A stretch of DNA of 64,000 bases from Charina bottae. Taxonomy: Eukaryota; Chordata; Lepidosauria; Squamata; Charinaidae. The translations under genes were made by a program, and so were the position numbers. The stretch covers positions 66,222,463 to 66,286,462 of the forward strand of contig JALMGJ010000005.1 of NCBI GenBank assembly GCA_023362775.1, given 5' to 3'. The notes under the pieces were generated by a model, which ran no database searches, was not told the origin of the DNA, and saw only the letters and a list, made by a program, of their open reading frames with translations. Of the stretch, positions 25,258 through 39,898 are shown piece by piece; the stretch's first letter is position 1; each line of letters begins with the position of its first letter.

Positions 25258-25999
25258 CACTTTTCAATATTGCATTTATGACAAGATAACCTGTCAAAAC
25301 ATTATGGAAGGCAAACATGAAAAGAGAGCTCATTATTATTACATTGTTCATTTAAAAAAAGATAATGAAAATACAATAGTTTCCAGGGTCCACAGACAGA
25401 ATTCTCTGAAAGATTTATTTTGGTAGCAGTTAAGGGCAATAAGTCATGCTTTATGAATGTCTACATACTGATATATTTTTTTAGCTGAAAGGAAGATGGC
25501 TGTAAAATATATTCTACACAAGGGATTATCTATATATTAGATTATTTGCTTCTTTGATTCCTCCCTCCAACCCCCAGTCATTAAACTTTGTAGAGAAACA
25601 GATAGGTAATTTCATTCTTGACAGCTGAATACTACTTTTTGACCAATTTACTTCCTTGTCCTCTTTCAGGAAAAGGAACTTTAATTTAACTGTAGGACAT
25701 TGCCAGTAGTACAATTCAATTGGAAATATTATGAAGAAGCAGTTTTGCAAGAAAAAAAAACAAGTCTTTGATAAATTGCAATATTCTGAAAATGTAATTT
25801 GCATTTGATTTCTCTTATGGATGTGTTCCAGGGTTACCATAGTATCATCATTTTAGCCTTCTTTTTTTCTCTCTGAAGCCTCCAAGTATTTAGTACAGCT
25901 TTCTAACATTCCTATCCAGCAAGACCATAGCCAGGACTAATGAGTTGCACCAATGTTTAGAGACCCAGGACTAGGAAAGGATGTTCATACTGTATATTT
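25258..25999. other. No gene seen
   Basis: AT-rich unique sequence; a 104-codon minus frame (25526-25840) has no recognised feature. Confidence 0.45.
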
Positions 26000-26475
26000 A
26001 AATACATTTTATATATTTAATCAAATTTATCACCGCCCAACTCCCCCAAGGAGGACTCTGGGTGGTTTACAACAAAATATAATCATTAATGTACAATTAT
26101 AAATAGATTAAAATTCAAATTAAATAACAATTTCAAATATAAAGAATACAATAAAATCCAATGATGGAATCTTCTTCAGTTCTTCTTAAGTAAAAAGGGC
26201 ACTCCAGGGATAATGTAAGGTGCTAGCCATCTCCAGGTATGCACATTCTCCTTCCCGCCCCAAGCATACTGACAAAACCAGGTTTTGAGTTTCTTCTGGA
26301 AGTCCAGGAGCGAGGGGGACTGTCTAATCTCCGGGGGGAGAATGTTCCAAAGGGCAGGGGCAACAGCAGAGAAAGCACGCTTACGTGACCCCGTTAGGTG
26401 ATGCTCTTTAACCGAAGGGGTCCACAGCATGCCCTCTCTGCATGCCTGGGTGGGACGGGATAATAATGCATCATA
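26000..26475 (-). mobile_element. L2/CR1-group LINE 3' end
   Basis: A clean 84-codon frame (26176-26430, minus) carries RAFSAVAPALWNILPPEIRQ and LLDFQKKLKTWF, the conserved C-terminus of L2-like LINE proteins. To its left (its 3' side) the text TTATCACCGCCCAACTCCCC (26028-26047) is the complement of the usual tail motif. The open frame suggests a younger copy than the L2 pieces at 15-18 kb. Confidence 0.75.
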
Positions 26476-27484
26476 ACGTCAGCAGTGGTCCTCTTTCTAC
26501 ACTCTACATAGGCTTATATTATTAACTTGTATGAAATGACACTATTATTCCCCCTTTTTGATAAAGTGCAGCACATTTTCTTCATTTGGTCAACTATTAT
26601 AAACTTATTAAACTGCTACATACTGTATATACAATCATAATTACAGTTTGGCCATTTGTTTTATAAACTGTTATTCTCATTCATCCCTAGATTACCATGA
26701 GTTATTACCATCACGCATAGTAGGTATATTCTTTCTGCAATTATTGTAAATTGTTTAATTAGACAGCTCTCATTGTATTCTGTATTTGCTTTGCAGTTTA
26801 AGATTTCTTTACAAGCTTAAATAATTAGCATTTTCTTCCAACTCTAGGAAATTGTGGTTATTTATTTAACTGCTGACATAGCCACAGAAAAACAACTCAT
26901 AATCTTATGTTCCTTTTTTTTAGCATATTATGGAACTGGGGAAAGCACACTAAGAAAAAAAGGGTATATTATTCTCAGGATTAAACAAATGTGCTACATT
27001 ATGTACTTCTTCAACCAAATATAGCCTGCAATTCTCAGAGATATGAAGGGAAATTAGATATGCGTGGGTTGTAAACAGAAATAACATAGGTTGTGTTGGT
27101 CTGATCCTCCCTCAGAAATTAATTACCAAAAGTAATGGTAAAACTAGGGGAATTTGAATTATGAATTATTACAGCTGGAAAGTTCTATAAGGTGAGGCAT
27201 CCTCAAGTCTTCTTATGCTGCCTCATTGTAGTGGGGTGGGGAATTCCTAGAAGGAACGAGCAAGGGTTATCCAAGGCATAAAGATCATCCCAACTGCCCA
27301 AAGCAAGCAGACACTTATATAAGGCAGCAGTGATATAGGAAGATGCTGGAAGAGGAAGTTCACTTTAGTGGCAACAGCTGTTCCTCAATAGCATGCTGAG
27401 TGCCATCCAACCTGAGTGCCATTCAACCATCATCTGGCACAATATTGTTGATCACTTTATATTGTCTATACACGTGATTTTCTT

Positions 27485-27780
27485 GGTAATGCGTGGCAGA
27501 AGGCAATGGTAAATCACTCCTGTAATTTACTAAGGAAATCACATGGATACAGGATTGATGCTTTTGAACTTTGGTGTTTGAAAAGACTCCTGAGAATACA
27601 ATGTGTATGGTAAGAAAAAACAAATGGATCATAGAACAAGTCAATCTACAATTCTCACTTAAAGCACAAATGATGAGGCTCAAATTATCATATTTTGAAG
27701 AAATTATGTGAAGATCTAGCTCTCTTGAGAAGTCTAAAATCTTGGGAAAGGTAGAAGGAAAGAAAAGAACACTCAACAGC
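27485..27780 (+). mobile_element. Old RTE-type LINE fragment
   Basis: The text GATGCTTTTGAACTTTGGTG (27559-27578) and the following 200 bp align by eye with the BovB segment at 5325-5540 (GATGCTTTTGAACTGTGGTG), including AAATTATCATATTTTGAAGA against the BovB CTGAAGTACTTTGGCCACAT. Similarity is clear but low and no frame survives, so it is a different or much older RTE lineage than the BovB copies. Confidence 0.65.
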
Positions 27781-27944
27781 TGTTCCTTAACCCAGGGAAA
27801 ATATTCAGGTATTTCCTTTGTACCTTACAGTCATCCAAGAGAAACTTCCAAATGGGAGATTGTTAATGGAAAGACTGGCTATCCTTTGCTAGAGTACTAA
27901 AGAGAGCTGAATGCCCATCCATTAGGCTTAGTATAGTTGCAATT

Positions 27945-28015
27945 CTATACCGCAGGTGGACTAGATGACTTCCAAGGCATCAATTCCAGTTCTGTACTGC
28001 ATCCATGCCATACAT
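27945..28015 (+). mobile_element. CR1-like 3' fragment
   Basis: The text GGTGGACTAGATGACTTCCA (27956-27975) followed by AGGCATCAATTCCAGTTCTG resembles the terminal GGACTAGATGACCTCCAAGG region of CR1-like LINEs. Short and diverged. Confidence 0.5.
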
Positions 28016-28054
28016 TATAGATTATCATGGTTTAAAAGTAGTAATCAAGAGTAA

Positions 28055-28180
28055 TCTGTAGCTTGAATCATGTCAACTGGATTTCTATTTTCTCAGTGGA
28101 AATGTTTCGCTCCTTATCCAAGGAGCAAAACGTTTCCACTGAGAAAATAGAAATCCAGTTGACATGATTCAAGCTACAGA
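28055..28180. repeat. 126-bp near-perfect inverted repeat (hairpin element)
   Basis: Two 61-bp arms (28055-28115 and 28120-28180) are complementary at 59 of 61 positions around a 4-nt loop, ATCC. The arms begin TCTGTAGCTTGAATCATG and contain TCAGTGGAAA then TTTCGCTCC. The family is not recognised; it could be a foldback element or the terminal part of a Penelope-like or DNA transposon. The near-perfect match implies recent formation or gene conversion between the arms. Confidence 0.9.
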
Positions 28181-29844
28181 CAATTCCACCTGGATGACTG
28201 AGAACCTTCATAGACATAATCAAAAGTAAATTATGCCTCAGAAAATAGGATGAAACCAGGGTGTATGCCAGATGTAGTTACATAATTCAGGTAGTATCTG
28301 CTTTCTGTTTTACTTATTTCAAAGTTCTATTGTGTATTCCGCATGACGGAATATCTATAAATAATGCAATTTCCTGTGCATGATTGATAATGGATTTATT
28401 TCTCTGGTACTCCTAACATGCTATTTGATATCCAATCAACCTAAGGAAAACATTGCTGCCAAAACCTGACATGTTTATCCTTGCAAAGTCAAACCAAACT
28501 GGTTATCTAAATGGGATAGCTCTTCTCTGCAATAATCTTCTGTTGAGCTTAAGCTATTTTACAGAGAGTATATGCTGTAACAGCTGTTTTAAAAAGTACA
28601 TCACTGAAATGCTTCACTGTTTATATTTGAGGAAACTCTTATCTCAAAAATAGAGAAAGAAGTCAAGATAGGATTTTGGGATTATCTCCCCTATATTAAT
28701 AAAACAAAGTGCTTCTTGTCCTTTCAGATGACTACCAGAAATCTACATGGATACAGAGAAACCACATATATTTTAACATATATTTGGCATTAATTACTAT
28801 AAGCCATCTTCAGAATTTAGCTGATTAGCAACAATTCTGTTTATACACATCTACTCAGTAAATTCCATGGATTTCAGTCAGACTTATTCCCAGGTAAATC
28901 AGTACAAGCTTGCAATCTATCAAGTAAATACTGTATATAACAGATATGTCAAGACTCATGTAAATGGTGCAGCTTTTTGAATTATTTCTTTTTATGCAAG
29001 GCCTTTGATGGCTATATAGATTACCCCCCAGCTCCAGCCCCTGTACAGTTCAGAAACTTGGTGGTTTTGTTCTATGGCAAATACTTGGGACTGACACTAC
29101 CACTTGAAGACAGCCTTTCTAGGTGAACAGAACTGCGATGATTATTCATGGAATGATTTAGAAGACATGATCAAGCATTACCTTTCAAACTGTAAATTGG
29201 CAGAGCTGAATTGAAGTCTACTTGTTTACCATTTCTCTTTCTTTAGAGAGTCTTTCTTAGCCAATACGGTAAGCTCTCAATGACTTTTCTCTCACATCAA
29301 AGGTTCCACTTCATACAAATCTCCACATAACTCACACCCTAGTAGAACTGATGCTATGCAACACATTTTGTTTCCAGTCATTTCTGGTGAATTTAACTTC
29401 CAAAGTGATTCCACAGAATTGCTCTCTGACGTTTAAGGCTTTACCAGCATAGCTTCCTACCATTTCATTCACCACTATCCCTTCAGCTATTTTCTCAATA
29501 GGATTTCCTCAAAATAGAAGACTTGCCCTTCTATCAATTGTTCTCTTCAGTTATACACCAAATGTCTTAATCACCATTTCCCTGTTGATAAAGTTATTTT
29601 TTTTAAAAAAATAACTCCTGATCAGAACCTCTAACCATTCACCTTTCTTATGGGCCTTCCAACTATCATCAGCCTAAATACGTTTGCCCCTTGACCAATT
29701 CAAATTGTGCTTTATTATATTCTAAGTATTTTAAAACATTAAGGTGAAGCTTGGCTTCTATGGGAATCATTCTCAAGGCGACTAGCCACAGTTCATTCCT
29801 ACAGCAATGAAATATTGTATTGATTAACAGGCAAAAACTCATAC
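28181..29844. other. Intron sequence left of exon 4; no further exon found
   Basis: This is where the next intron of the minus-strand gene begins. I searched for an acceptor with a phase-1 open stretch and saw none that stands out. Confidence 0.4.
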
Positions 29845-30009
29845 CTTGGAAAGGCGATGTCAAAACTGGGATTTTTATTGGTGACAAAGTCAGCACATGG
29901 CATGGTTGGACACTTGATGGTGGCCCCTGAGGGGGCTCAGCATCTATGGACAGCATGGCTGCTGCAATTGCAATGGTCTGGTTGCTTCCAGTTTGTTTGA
30001 GAGAACCAC
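29845..30009 (-). CDS. Coding exon 4 of the unidentified minus-strand gene
   Basis: This is a 165-nt exon, phase 1 in and phase 1 out. The acceptor is TTCTTTTGTAG before GTGGTTCTC, and the donor is TTTCCAAG then GTATGAG. With the single G carried from exon 3, the frame opens as GGSLKQTGSNQ, runs through an alanine-rich stretch (TIAIAAAMLSIDAEPP) and ends VLTLSPIKIPVLTSPFQ. It lies 26.2 kb from exon 3; its membership of the same gene rests on strand, matching phase and similar composition, and an unseen exon could lie between. The next exon should start in phase 1 to the left of 29845; I did not find it in this window. The alternating hydrophobic and SP/TP-containing text would suit a transcriptional regulator, but that is a guess. 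Confidence 0.65.
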
Positions 30010-30696
30010 CTACAAAAGAAACAATTATGATTTGGATTATGTTCATGGCACATTAGAATTCTTCAGCATTCATATAAAATCTATCACTTAGCAATCCAGC
30101 CCTGCATCATGGTCTGATGACAGATTGCTTCAAAGCATTTTCTTCTTCCCTCTTCCTAGCAAGATGAAAAATACTATAATTTGCCTGGCTTATAGAACAA
30201 AACAACTTTCCCGCTTTTCATGTAGGAACCACAGTGATTCAGATATTAAAGTTCAAGAATTACTGCAGGACAATCAGTAAAATATAATTTTAATCCAAAA
30301 GGTACATGTTAATATTCTTGCTCAACATGAAGTATATTGTAATTTTTTTAAAATTGGGCACTGCACAAAGAAGTGGGTAAAAGAATAATGTACTACTTTC
30401 TGAAACCTGTTTTCAAAGGCAGAATTAGGTGTTAGAGGTTGAAATGCTGTATCATAAATTATAATGGGTCTACCACATATCATTTACTCAAAGAACATCC
30501 CCATGGTTACCATTTCAGCTGTTACTGATTCAGAGTATGCACTTGTTTGGTGTTAAACTTAAAATAATTATGTTTAGTAGTGGTGGACAACCTCTTGGCT
30601 TAATTTCATGAAGGTCAGGAAGTTAATATATCAAGAAGGAGGGCAGTAGAATGAAGATTTAAGGGAAGGCCAAAGTAATGAAATGATGGACTAGAT

Positions 30697-30795
30697 CAGT
30701 GTTTCTCAACTTCAACTCCCAGAATTCTGAGGGTCTGTGGAATTCTGGGAGTTGAAGTCCATACATCATAACATTGTTGAAGTTGAGAAACACTG
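30697..30795 (+). mobile_element. Non-autonomous hAT hairpin element (99 bp)
   Basis: The ends CAGTGTTTCTCAACTTCAAC and the complement of GTTGAAGTTGAGAAACACTG form inverted repeats. An inner pair, CAACTCCCAGAATTC and GAATTCTGGGAGTTG, extends the hairpin. The flanking octamers GACTAGAT (30689-30696) and AACTAGAT (30796-30803) match at 7 of 8. Same family as the 11.4-kb copy. Confidence 0.88.
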
Positions 30796-31340
30796 AACTA
30801 GATGAAGAAGTTTGCAGAGTTTAGATTTCAGACAAACTGACCCAACCTTCTTTAGCAGCCTGGTAGGGCAAAGAGAGAGAGAGAGAAAGCTGGAAAGAAG
30901 AGGACTGGCTCAGCAAAAACAAAGAAAAAGAATGGAGAGGAGGAGGGAGAGAAGGTGGAAATAATCTGGAAGAAACCAAGAGAAATTGCATTTGGTAGAA
31001 AGAGGGTGCGGAAAAAAGGGTGGCACCACCAGATCTGGGCTGCAAAACTTGGCTGAGCACCATGGAGAAGCAGCTTCTCCTATTAATCTCTTTTTGCTGC
31101 CATAACTGGTAGCCCTAAGATATTGGGGAGGAAAGAGAAAGGGGATAATAGAAGAGAAAAAAATGCTTGACTGACAAAGAGGGAAACAGTGACTGGGGTG
31201 GGGATGGGGTGTCTTTTTAAATGAGAAAACATCATTATGCAGCAGCAATATCCAGGCCCAACATGCAAGGTGCAACATATTAACCCCAAGAATACAGCCT
31301 TCAACAACAATAACAATAACATACCATATATATACAAACA

Positions 31341-31479
<139 letters not shown>

Positions 31480-31701
31480 AAGTGAAGGCCAAGGTGGTCC
31501 CAGTGGTGGTAGGAACACTAGGGGCTGTGATTCCTAAGCTGGGAGAGTGGCTCCAACAGATCCCAGGAGCAACATCAGAGTTCTCTGTCCAGAAGACTGC
31601 AGTGCGGATACTGCGCAGAACCCTGAAACTCCCAGGCCTCTGGCAGAAGACCCGAGGTTGAGGAAGACACATACCACCCATAGGGGTGAGAAGGGAATTT
31701 A

Positions 31702-33677
<1,976 letters not shown>

Positions 33678-33765
33678 ATAGAATCAGAAAATCATAGAAT
33701 GTAAGGGTTGGAAGAAACATTGGAGTTCATTTTCTCCAACCCCTTACCCCATGCAGGAATCCACT
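33678..33765 (-). mobile_element. CR1 3' end, antisense
   Basis: The order ATCATAGAATGTAAGGGTTG, then CTCCAACCCCTTACCCCATG, is the complement of a CR1 tail (compare the CR1 end near 2270-2330). Strongly truncated at the 5' end. Confidence 0.65.
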
Positions 33766-33779
33766 ATAGGTAGTCCTCA

Positions 33780-35300
33780 CTTATTGACCATTTGTTTAAA
33801 TTAAAAAAATTATTTAAAAATAAAAGAATAAAAATAAAAAATAGAAGGTGCAGAAAAGAAATAGAAAATAGAAAAGAAACAAGAATATAGTAAAGAAAAA
33901 GAAAAGGAATATATAAAGAAAAGACTTCCCCCTTCATCACAACAAGTATAAGCAATTTTAGTACTTATCATCTTCTCTTGAGATGAAACAAGTGATCACT
34001 TCTTCCCATATCCCATCTCTTATCTATAAACAAATCCTTAAAGCCTCAACATTTCAGTCTTTATCAGCAAAAGTCCATTAAGGGTTACCAGAGATAACAA
34101 CACATCTATTTTAACCTTAATCAAATAAACCAAATTTATATCCCTTCCTTTTACATTTAACACTCTTGATCTTTAGTCCCTTCAAATAATGTCCTGGAAC
34201 TTGATTTCTTTTCATTTTTCCTTTGTCCCTTCTCACAAAGCTTTAACAAGTCTCTTTTGTAAATCCAATATAGGAAAATTATCCAGGTCACTCTCTTGGT
34301 TTGTTATTTGTATATCCCTTTTAATTATTAAGACATCAGCCAGTTTCTTTTGTATATCCAGTGTAGTATCTTTTTCCATATCATTCTTGTAGCCTGTCAT
34401 TTTTAAATCCACTTTCAGATCAGTCTCAATCTTGTCAGGTAAAACTTGTTCTTCTTCCATAACATCTTTTAAACATATATATAGAGGCAGACACACTTAA
34501 AATTAACTTCTAGGTCCATTGTTCAAAAATATCCTTCAATGTGTCCAATGTTAAAATATTTTGCTTCATTCTCTATTAGTAAATCAAATTTAAGTGATCT
34601 TCTCCTTTAATTGTAATCTTTAGATCCCTCTGGTGTCCAACCTTCAAAGTCTCATCATATCATGCTTTCTTTTTAAAGAATTCAAAACAAAAGGATTTTC
34701 CCATGGGAAGGATTCTTATAATTAATTCCAAAATCTTATTTCTAATCCATCTGGACCCTTAGTCCATTTGTAACTTTCCAAAATTAAAGTTCTAATCTCC
34801 CTTTTGCTGTTTATTCCAAATAACTAAAAAAAATTAAGTCCTTAAGCTTGTATTTTAAGCTTCTGTCACTAAGGATTGAAGGAAACTCACCTGGTGTTTT
34901 CAGACTTGTTGATCCAAAGGTTCCTAATAGCTAAAAAGCAGTTAACAAGCAATTTCCAAAAGTGATTAGAAGAGGAAGTATTCAAACCCAATGTCCTTAA
35001 AGGCGCCAACCATGGTTTGAGCAAGGTAGCTATTCCCTTGTGTTCCAGAGCTCTAAACCCGCCAGGGACCACTGTCTTGCAGTCTCTTCATGAGGAGCAA
35101 CTGTCTGGAGCACTTGTGAGTGATCTCTCCTTGTCCGGAGAGGAATTACAAAGAGATGGTCTATTCGTCAGCTGTTCATTCCGCTGCGGTCGTTGGCTTC
35201 ACTTTTAGCGGAGCCACCTTCAGTTTTCCATTTCTTCCCCCGAATTGACTTCTCGTGTTTCTTGAAACAAAATTCAACATAGTATTCTATTTTTCTCCAT
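33780..35300 (-). mobile_element. AT-rich LINE-like block, possibly L1
   Basis: On the minus strand the left part (33780-33930) is a pyrimidine-rich tail like the L1 3' UTR at 640-760. The middle holds an 87-codon stretch (34233-34496) with two similar coiled-coil-like pieces (LDIQKKLADV and LDLQKRLVKAL). The right part (34990-35215) is richer in GC and could be a 5' leader. The whole may be an internally deleted L1, but no reverse-transcriptase motif is visible and the call is tentative. Confidence 0.35.
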
Positions 35301-37539
35301 AGGAGAAAATGGCAACCATTGATTTATGTGGGAGAATGGGAGAAAACAGACATCTGATTTCACTAGGATCATAGGCTAAACCAGCTCCTTCCTCTTCGGG
35401 TATCAAGTCTAGGAGAAAAGATAGATATTTTCCAGATCTGTGTTCTACTATTCAGTCCACTTTGGCCACATCCACATAGCTGCGTTGTTATGTTCCCCTC
35501 ATATTGCAGAGCTGTCAGGAAATCTTGCTGCTCCCACAGCACACCCTTACCATGTACCCAGAACAGGTCTGTGCTGCCATAAAGCTTTTATATGCAACAT
35601 TTGAAGAACGATGATTGGTGGTTTCCTTAGCTGAAATTCCAGCTCCACCCAACATCATCCACCACATAAAAAGCCTTCTCCAATTTGTATGCATAATATT
35701 CTGGTTATTCCAGGTGCTTTTCCATCCCCTATTCTGATCTCTCTCCCCAATCAACCAATTGAGCTTTGTTTATATATTGCTTGAAACTAAAGGTCAACCA
35801 GTCAAGAGTTTGACTTAATGACCACTAGGTAACAGCAAACAGAGTTCTTTGTATATTTTGGCTGCCATATGTTTGAAGAGTTGGAGTCTAAGAAACAGTT
35901 TATCTATGGGGATCAGCCTGGGAGGTATAAGCTACTTTGACAACATTATGAGAGGAGCAGAAGTGAGGATACAGATCTTCTGAGAGCAGTGCAAATTGGT
36001 GGGGGAACCCAAGATTTGAGAGGGCCAGGAGAATCTCAGTGTTAAAAAACAGAAAAACAGAAGAACCCTGGAAAAATATTTGGAAAAGACACCAAATTAG
36101 TTACCAGCCTCCAAAACTGTACTGTTAAATGGGACAAATGTTAACTGATCCATCTATTCCTGATGTTTTAGAATGGATGAAATGTATAAACGACACCTAA
36201 TATGACCAGCTGAAAAATGGAATATGTAACAAACGAGAAAGTTATTGAAATAAAGACTTTCTACTTGAGTCATCCACAAGCAAGTTACATGGTCAGAGTT
36301 GCTGACTGAAGGAAACAGTTCCCTTCTATAGTCAACTGCTACCTTTATGGACTGGCAGGCATGTCAGGGTGGCAATGGAAGAAAAAAAGGTGCCTTGAAT
36401 AGCCTCTTCTCTTCCGCAGCCCCCCTGTATGCTGCAATTCTAATAGCAACAGGGAAAAAGAAGGTTATTAAAGTAAGACAAGGCTGACAGTGGCAAAACT
36501 AAGACTAGGCAAGCATTCCCGTCAACTTGTCCCATTTCCATTGCTGATTGTCCAGTCTTGTTCAAACAATAGCAGGTGTAGCAAGAGGATATCTGCTTAA
36601 GGTAAATGCATAACTCTTACAAGGCTGTTCCTTTTGCTAGTCAAAGCAATAGGTACAGTATATGCCTTTCAATTATTCATTGGCTCTTCCTTGGAACCTC
36701 TTTTGTTCATCAAAAAAGAAGCTTGTAAAACCTTTTCATGTCCATCTGCCTTTTGGCAGCCCTTTTCTTCAGGCCTGGAGGAAAGCCATTTACCCAAGTG
36801 GGCACCTGACCTCCCTCACCCACATACACTTTTTTTGTCTCTGGTGTTACTCTTGACCATCCTTCTTGTCCCCAGTTTTGCTAGTTGGGCCTAGTCAGGA
36901 CTATCAATACTTTTTGCCTCAGAGTACACATCTCCTATAAAAGGAGTGCTCTTTAAAAGGAAAGAGAAAGAAAATCTCACTTTGGATATATTCACCCTGC
37001 ATCCTTAAGCTGCTCAGTCCTCTACTGATGTTGACTGGCCTCTAACCTAGTTTAAGAAAATTCTGCCTGGATTGGGATACTTCAGCAGTGATTTGCCAAC
37101 CATTCAAATTGCTGGCTACTGCACTGGACAATTCTCCTTTTGCTGTGTTTTCCCAACTTTCTGAACAGGAAAGCTGACAGTTGAGTCAGCACAAGCCGGA
37201 AAGCACTATTTCCTTGGGCAGCAAAAAAACATAGATGAAGGTCACATTAACAGTGGGCTGAGAGTGAGTATAGGATAATGCCTTCTGCTCCTACCTCCCA
37301 AAAGTATTGGTGGCCTGTACTTACAGTAGGGCAACCTGGCAGTGAGGATAGAGAGTCACTCCAGATGTTAGGACTCAACCCCCATAAACCGTAGCCAATA
37401 TAGTGAATGATAAGGAATTGTGGGAATTGAAATGCAAAGGTCACCAAGTTGCCTACTTGTGATGCAGCTAAAATTTAGTTCAATGGACAATGGTCTGAAT
37501 TGGTATAAAACAGATTGCTATAATATTCAGTGATGTAAA
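35301..37539. other. Intron 3, no gene seen
   Basis: Unique sequence. The segment at 35480-35760 is somewhat richer in GC and might be a decayed retroelement piece, but no ends are visible. Confidence 0.4.
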
Positions 37540-37548
37540 ATAGATGAT

Positions 37549-37637
<89 letters not shown>

Positions 37638-37776
37638 GGATAGAGATAGAGATAGAGATAGAGATAGAGATAGAGATAGAGATAGAGATAGAGATAGAGA
37701 TAGAGATAGAGATAGAGATAGAGATAGAGATAGATAGATAGAGAGAGAGAGAGTGAAAGAAAGAAAGAAAGAGAAA

Positions 37777-37857
<81 letters not shown>

Positions 37858-37858
37858 A
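37540..37858. repeat. Long compound microsatellite (GATA)n, (GATAGA)n, (GAAA)n
   Basis: About 320 bp made of three successive blocks: GATA units, then GATAGA units (37640-37730), then GAAA units (37755-37858). Purine-biased on the plus strand. Confidence 0.98.
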
Positions 37859-37949
37859 TCTGGAATTTTTAAATCAAAAGTCTCTTATATGTGCATGGCA
37901 AGAGACAAGTACGCCTCACAAAAGGGAATTAAAAAGTTATACAGCATAC

Positions 37950-38045
37950 AAGGTGGTTGTTGTGGGAAAAATAGGAGGTGGGGGCATTATGTATACCACC
38001 TGGAGTTGTATAAAAATAAAGGTGGGATATAAATCTAATAGTTAA
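37950..38045 (+). mobile_element. CORE-type SINE 3' half with L2-like tail
   Basis: The text GGTGGTTGTTGTGGGAAAAA, then AGGTGGGATATAAATCTAAT, matches the second half of the SINEs at 55.1 and 59.6 kb. 5'-truncated. Confidence 0.65.
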
Positions 38046-39399
38046 CAAAATCAATATATAAATATCTAACAGAACATAAAGGACTTCTATTGTATGATCC
38101 TTAAATAATTTTGCTGGGAAGAAGGGCGCCATTGAAATAACTGTGAAAAAGCTCAACATTTCTTTCTGGATTTTCTTTGCTGTCTTAGAGAATTTGATTG
38201 ATTTCAAAAGAGAGTGAATGCTGCCAGCCCTGGTTAGATATATTCTGAAGTTAATGGTAGTCAGGATTATACGTATGCTTGTTCTCCAACAAGAGCATTG
38301 CTGTGTAGTTCTTAATTGTTGTTCTCGCTGTTGCTAGTATAATACAGATATTGATTGCTCTTGCCCTGTCACTCCAGCTCATTTGCTGTCTGCCAAACAT
38401 TTCAAAGGCTCCCATGAATGTTAGGAAACAGATAAGTCTAAGAAATATCAGCAAGTGATACAGAAAATCGTTATGTTGGAAGCAATCGGCCTCTCCCCAC
38501 ACTGCCTATAAAAAATTCATTATTATGGACAGACTAATAAAAGGAAGAAATGTACGGGATAAAAGAAAGCTACAATTTAATTCAATATATCTTTTCAAAA
38601 AGTACTTATTACTAAATACAGAAATTGCTTAGTAACAGGGTGACTATAACAGAAAGTGAATCGAACATGGCCTTGAGTCTTCTCCCACTCTTCCCATGAA
38701 CACAGATCTTCTTTTGTTCTATAACTGTGTGTCGTACCTGCACCCTGTAACTCTGGATGGATGAGGTAGGCTCTCTACAAAAAGCACTTTTACGGTACTT
38801 GCTGACCCCAAAATTCCAAATCTCAGTCATCTTCAGAGTAGCTTGGATGCCCATCTGTGCATTGGCTTTGATTTCACTATAGGCCTGTATACCCTATTTA
38901 TGAGGCCTGTGCAGATTTTCAAAAGGGTGCTTCATTTCAACAAAGGGCCTTTTTGAATTGCCTTTTAGAATGCCATGGCATTACACTTCTAACTTTCAGA
39001 GCAGAACTGTCATAGTACCTCACTTCACTCAACAAAAGCTGCTTTTGAGCATGAGCATCACAAGCACCAAAGCAAAGCTTAATACTTTCCCATGTCAAAG
39101 CAGACCAATGTCCCACCACAAAGGAAAGTCCCTGACCATCTTCCACCTGGAAACCTATGCCCTCATTGTGGGAGGTTGTGCGGATCCAGAATTGGCCTTT
39201 ACAGCCACTTACGGATCCACTGTTAAGATTTTACCCCTTGAAGACAATCTTACTCAGCTACGAGTGATTGCCAAGAACTAAGGCAGACTGACCATGATCC
39301 ACACAGGCCTATTAGTTACTATCACCTCCCATTTCCAAACCAGTACTATATGCAATATATCCTACCTATTTTATTGATTGAATCAAAGAATAGATATCA

Positions 39400-39886
39400 G
39401 TTCTATTGTGACTAGATAGATAGACATTCTCCAGGATGATCTGTTTCCAACCTGGCCATTCAGATCTTCCAATTGTGCATTCACTACCTCTGTAATTGAG
39501 TCCATCCACCTTGCTTCTGGTTATCTTCTTTTTCTCTTTCCTTCCACCTTTCTCAGCATTATAGACTTCTAAAGAGAGCTAAGTCTTTGCATAATGTGAC
39601 AATTTGAGCCTGGTCATCTGTGCCTTCAATGAAAACTCTAGATTAATTTGTTTTATGATCTATTGTTTTTTTTTTCTCAACCATCCCTGTTATTCTCAGG
39701 ATATTTTCTCTAACATCAAAGTTCAAATGTGTTTATACTCTTTCTATCCTTCTATAGCTTCTTCAAAGCCCAACTTTTGCTTCCATAGAATATCACAGAG
39801 AAAATCATTGTTATGCAATTCTGATCTTTGAAATTCTAGACACATCATGATATCTGAATATCTTTTCCAAGGCCTTCATTGCTGCC
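39400..39886 (-). mobile_element. Older RTE LINE, 3' portion left of the BovB insertion
   Basis: This antisense text resembles the 3' coding part of RTE elements at low identity: TTCCTTCCACCTTTCTCAGC near 39538 and the segment at 39600-39850, which parallels the BovB region at 40140-40350. It ends at the 12-bp duplication CTACCAAGTGCT (39887-39898), beyond which the BovB begins. Its 5' portion resumes at 42219. Confidence 0.6.
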
Positions 39887-39898
39887 CTACCAAGTGCT

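Noticed and set aside
33764..33800. A possible DNA-transposon end (TAGGTAGTCCTCACTTATTG)
   Set aside because: It resembles the end of a repeat common in reptiles, but no matching inverted end could be placed to the right, so I did not annotate it.
38612..38854. An 80-codon minus frame within intron 3 considered as an extra exon
   Set aside because: No acceptor and donor pair in phase 1 bounds it, and the translation shows no similarity in composition to the neighbouring exons.
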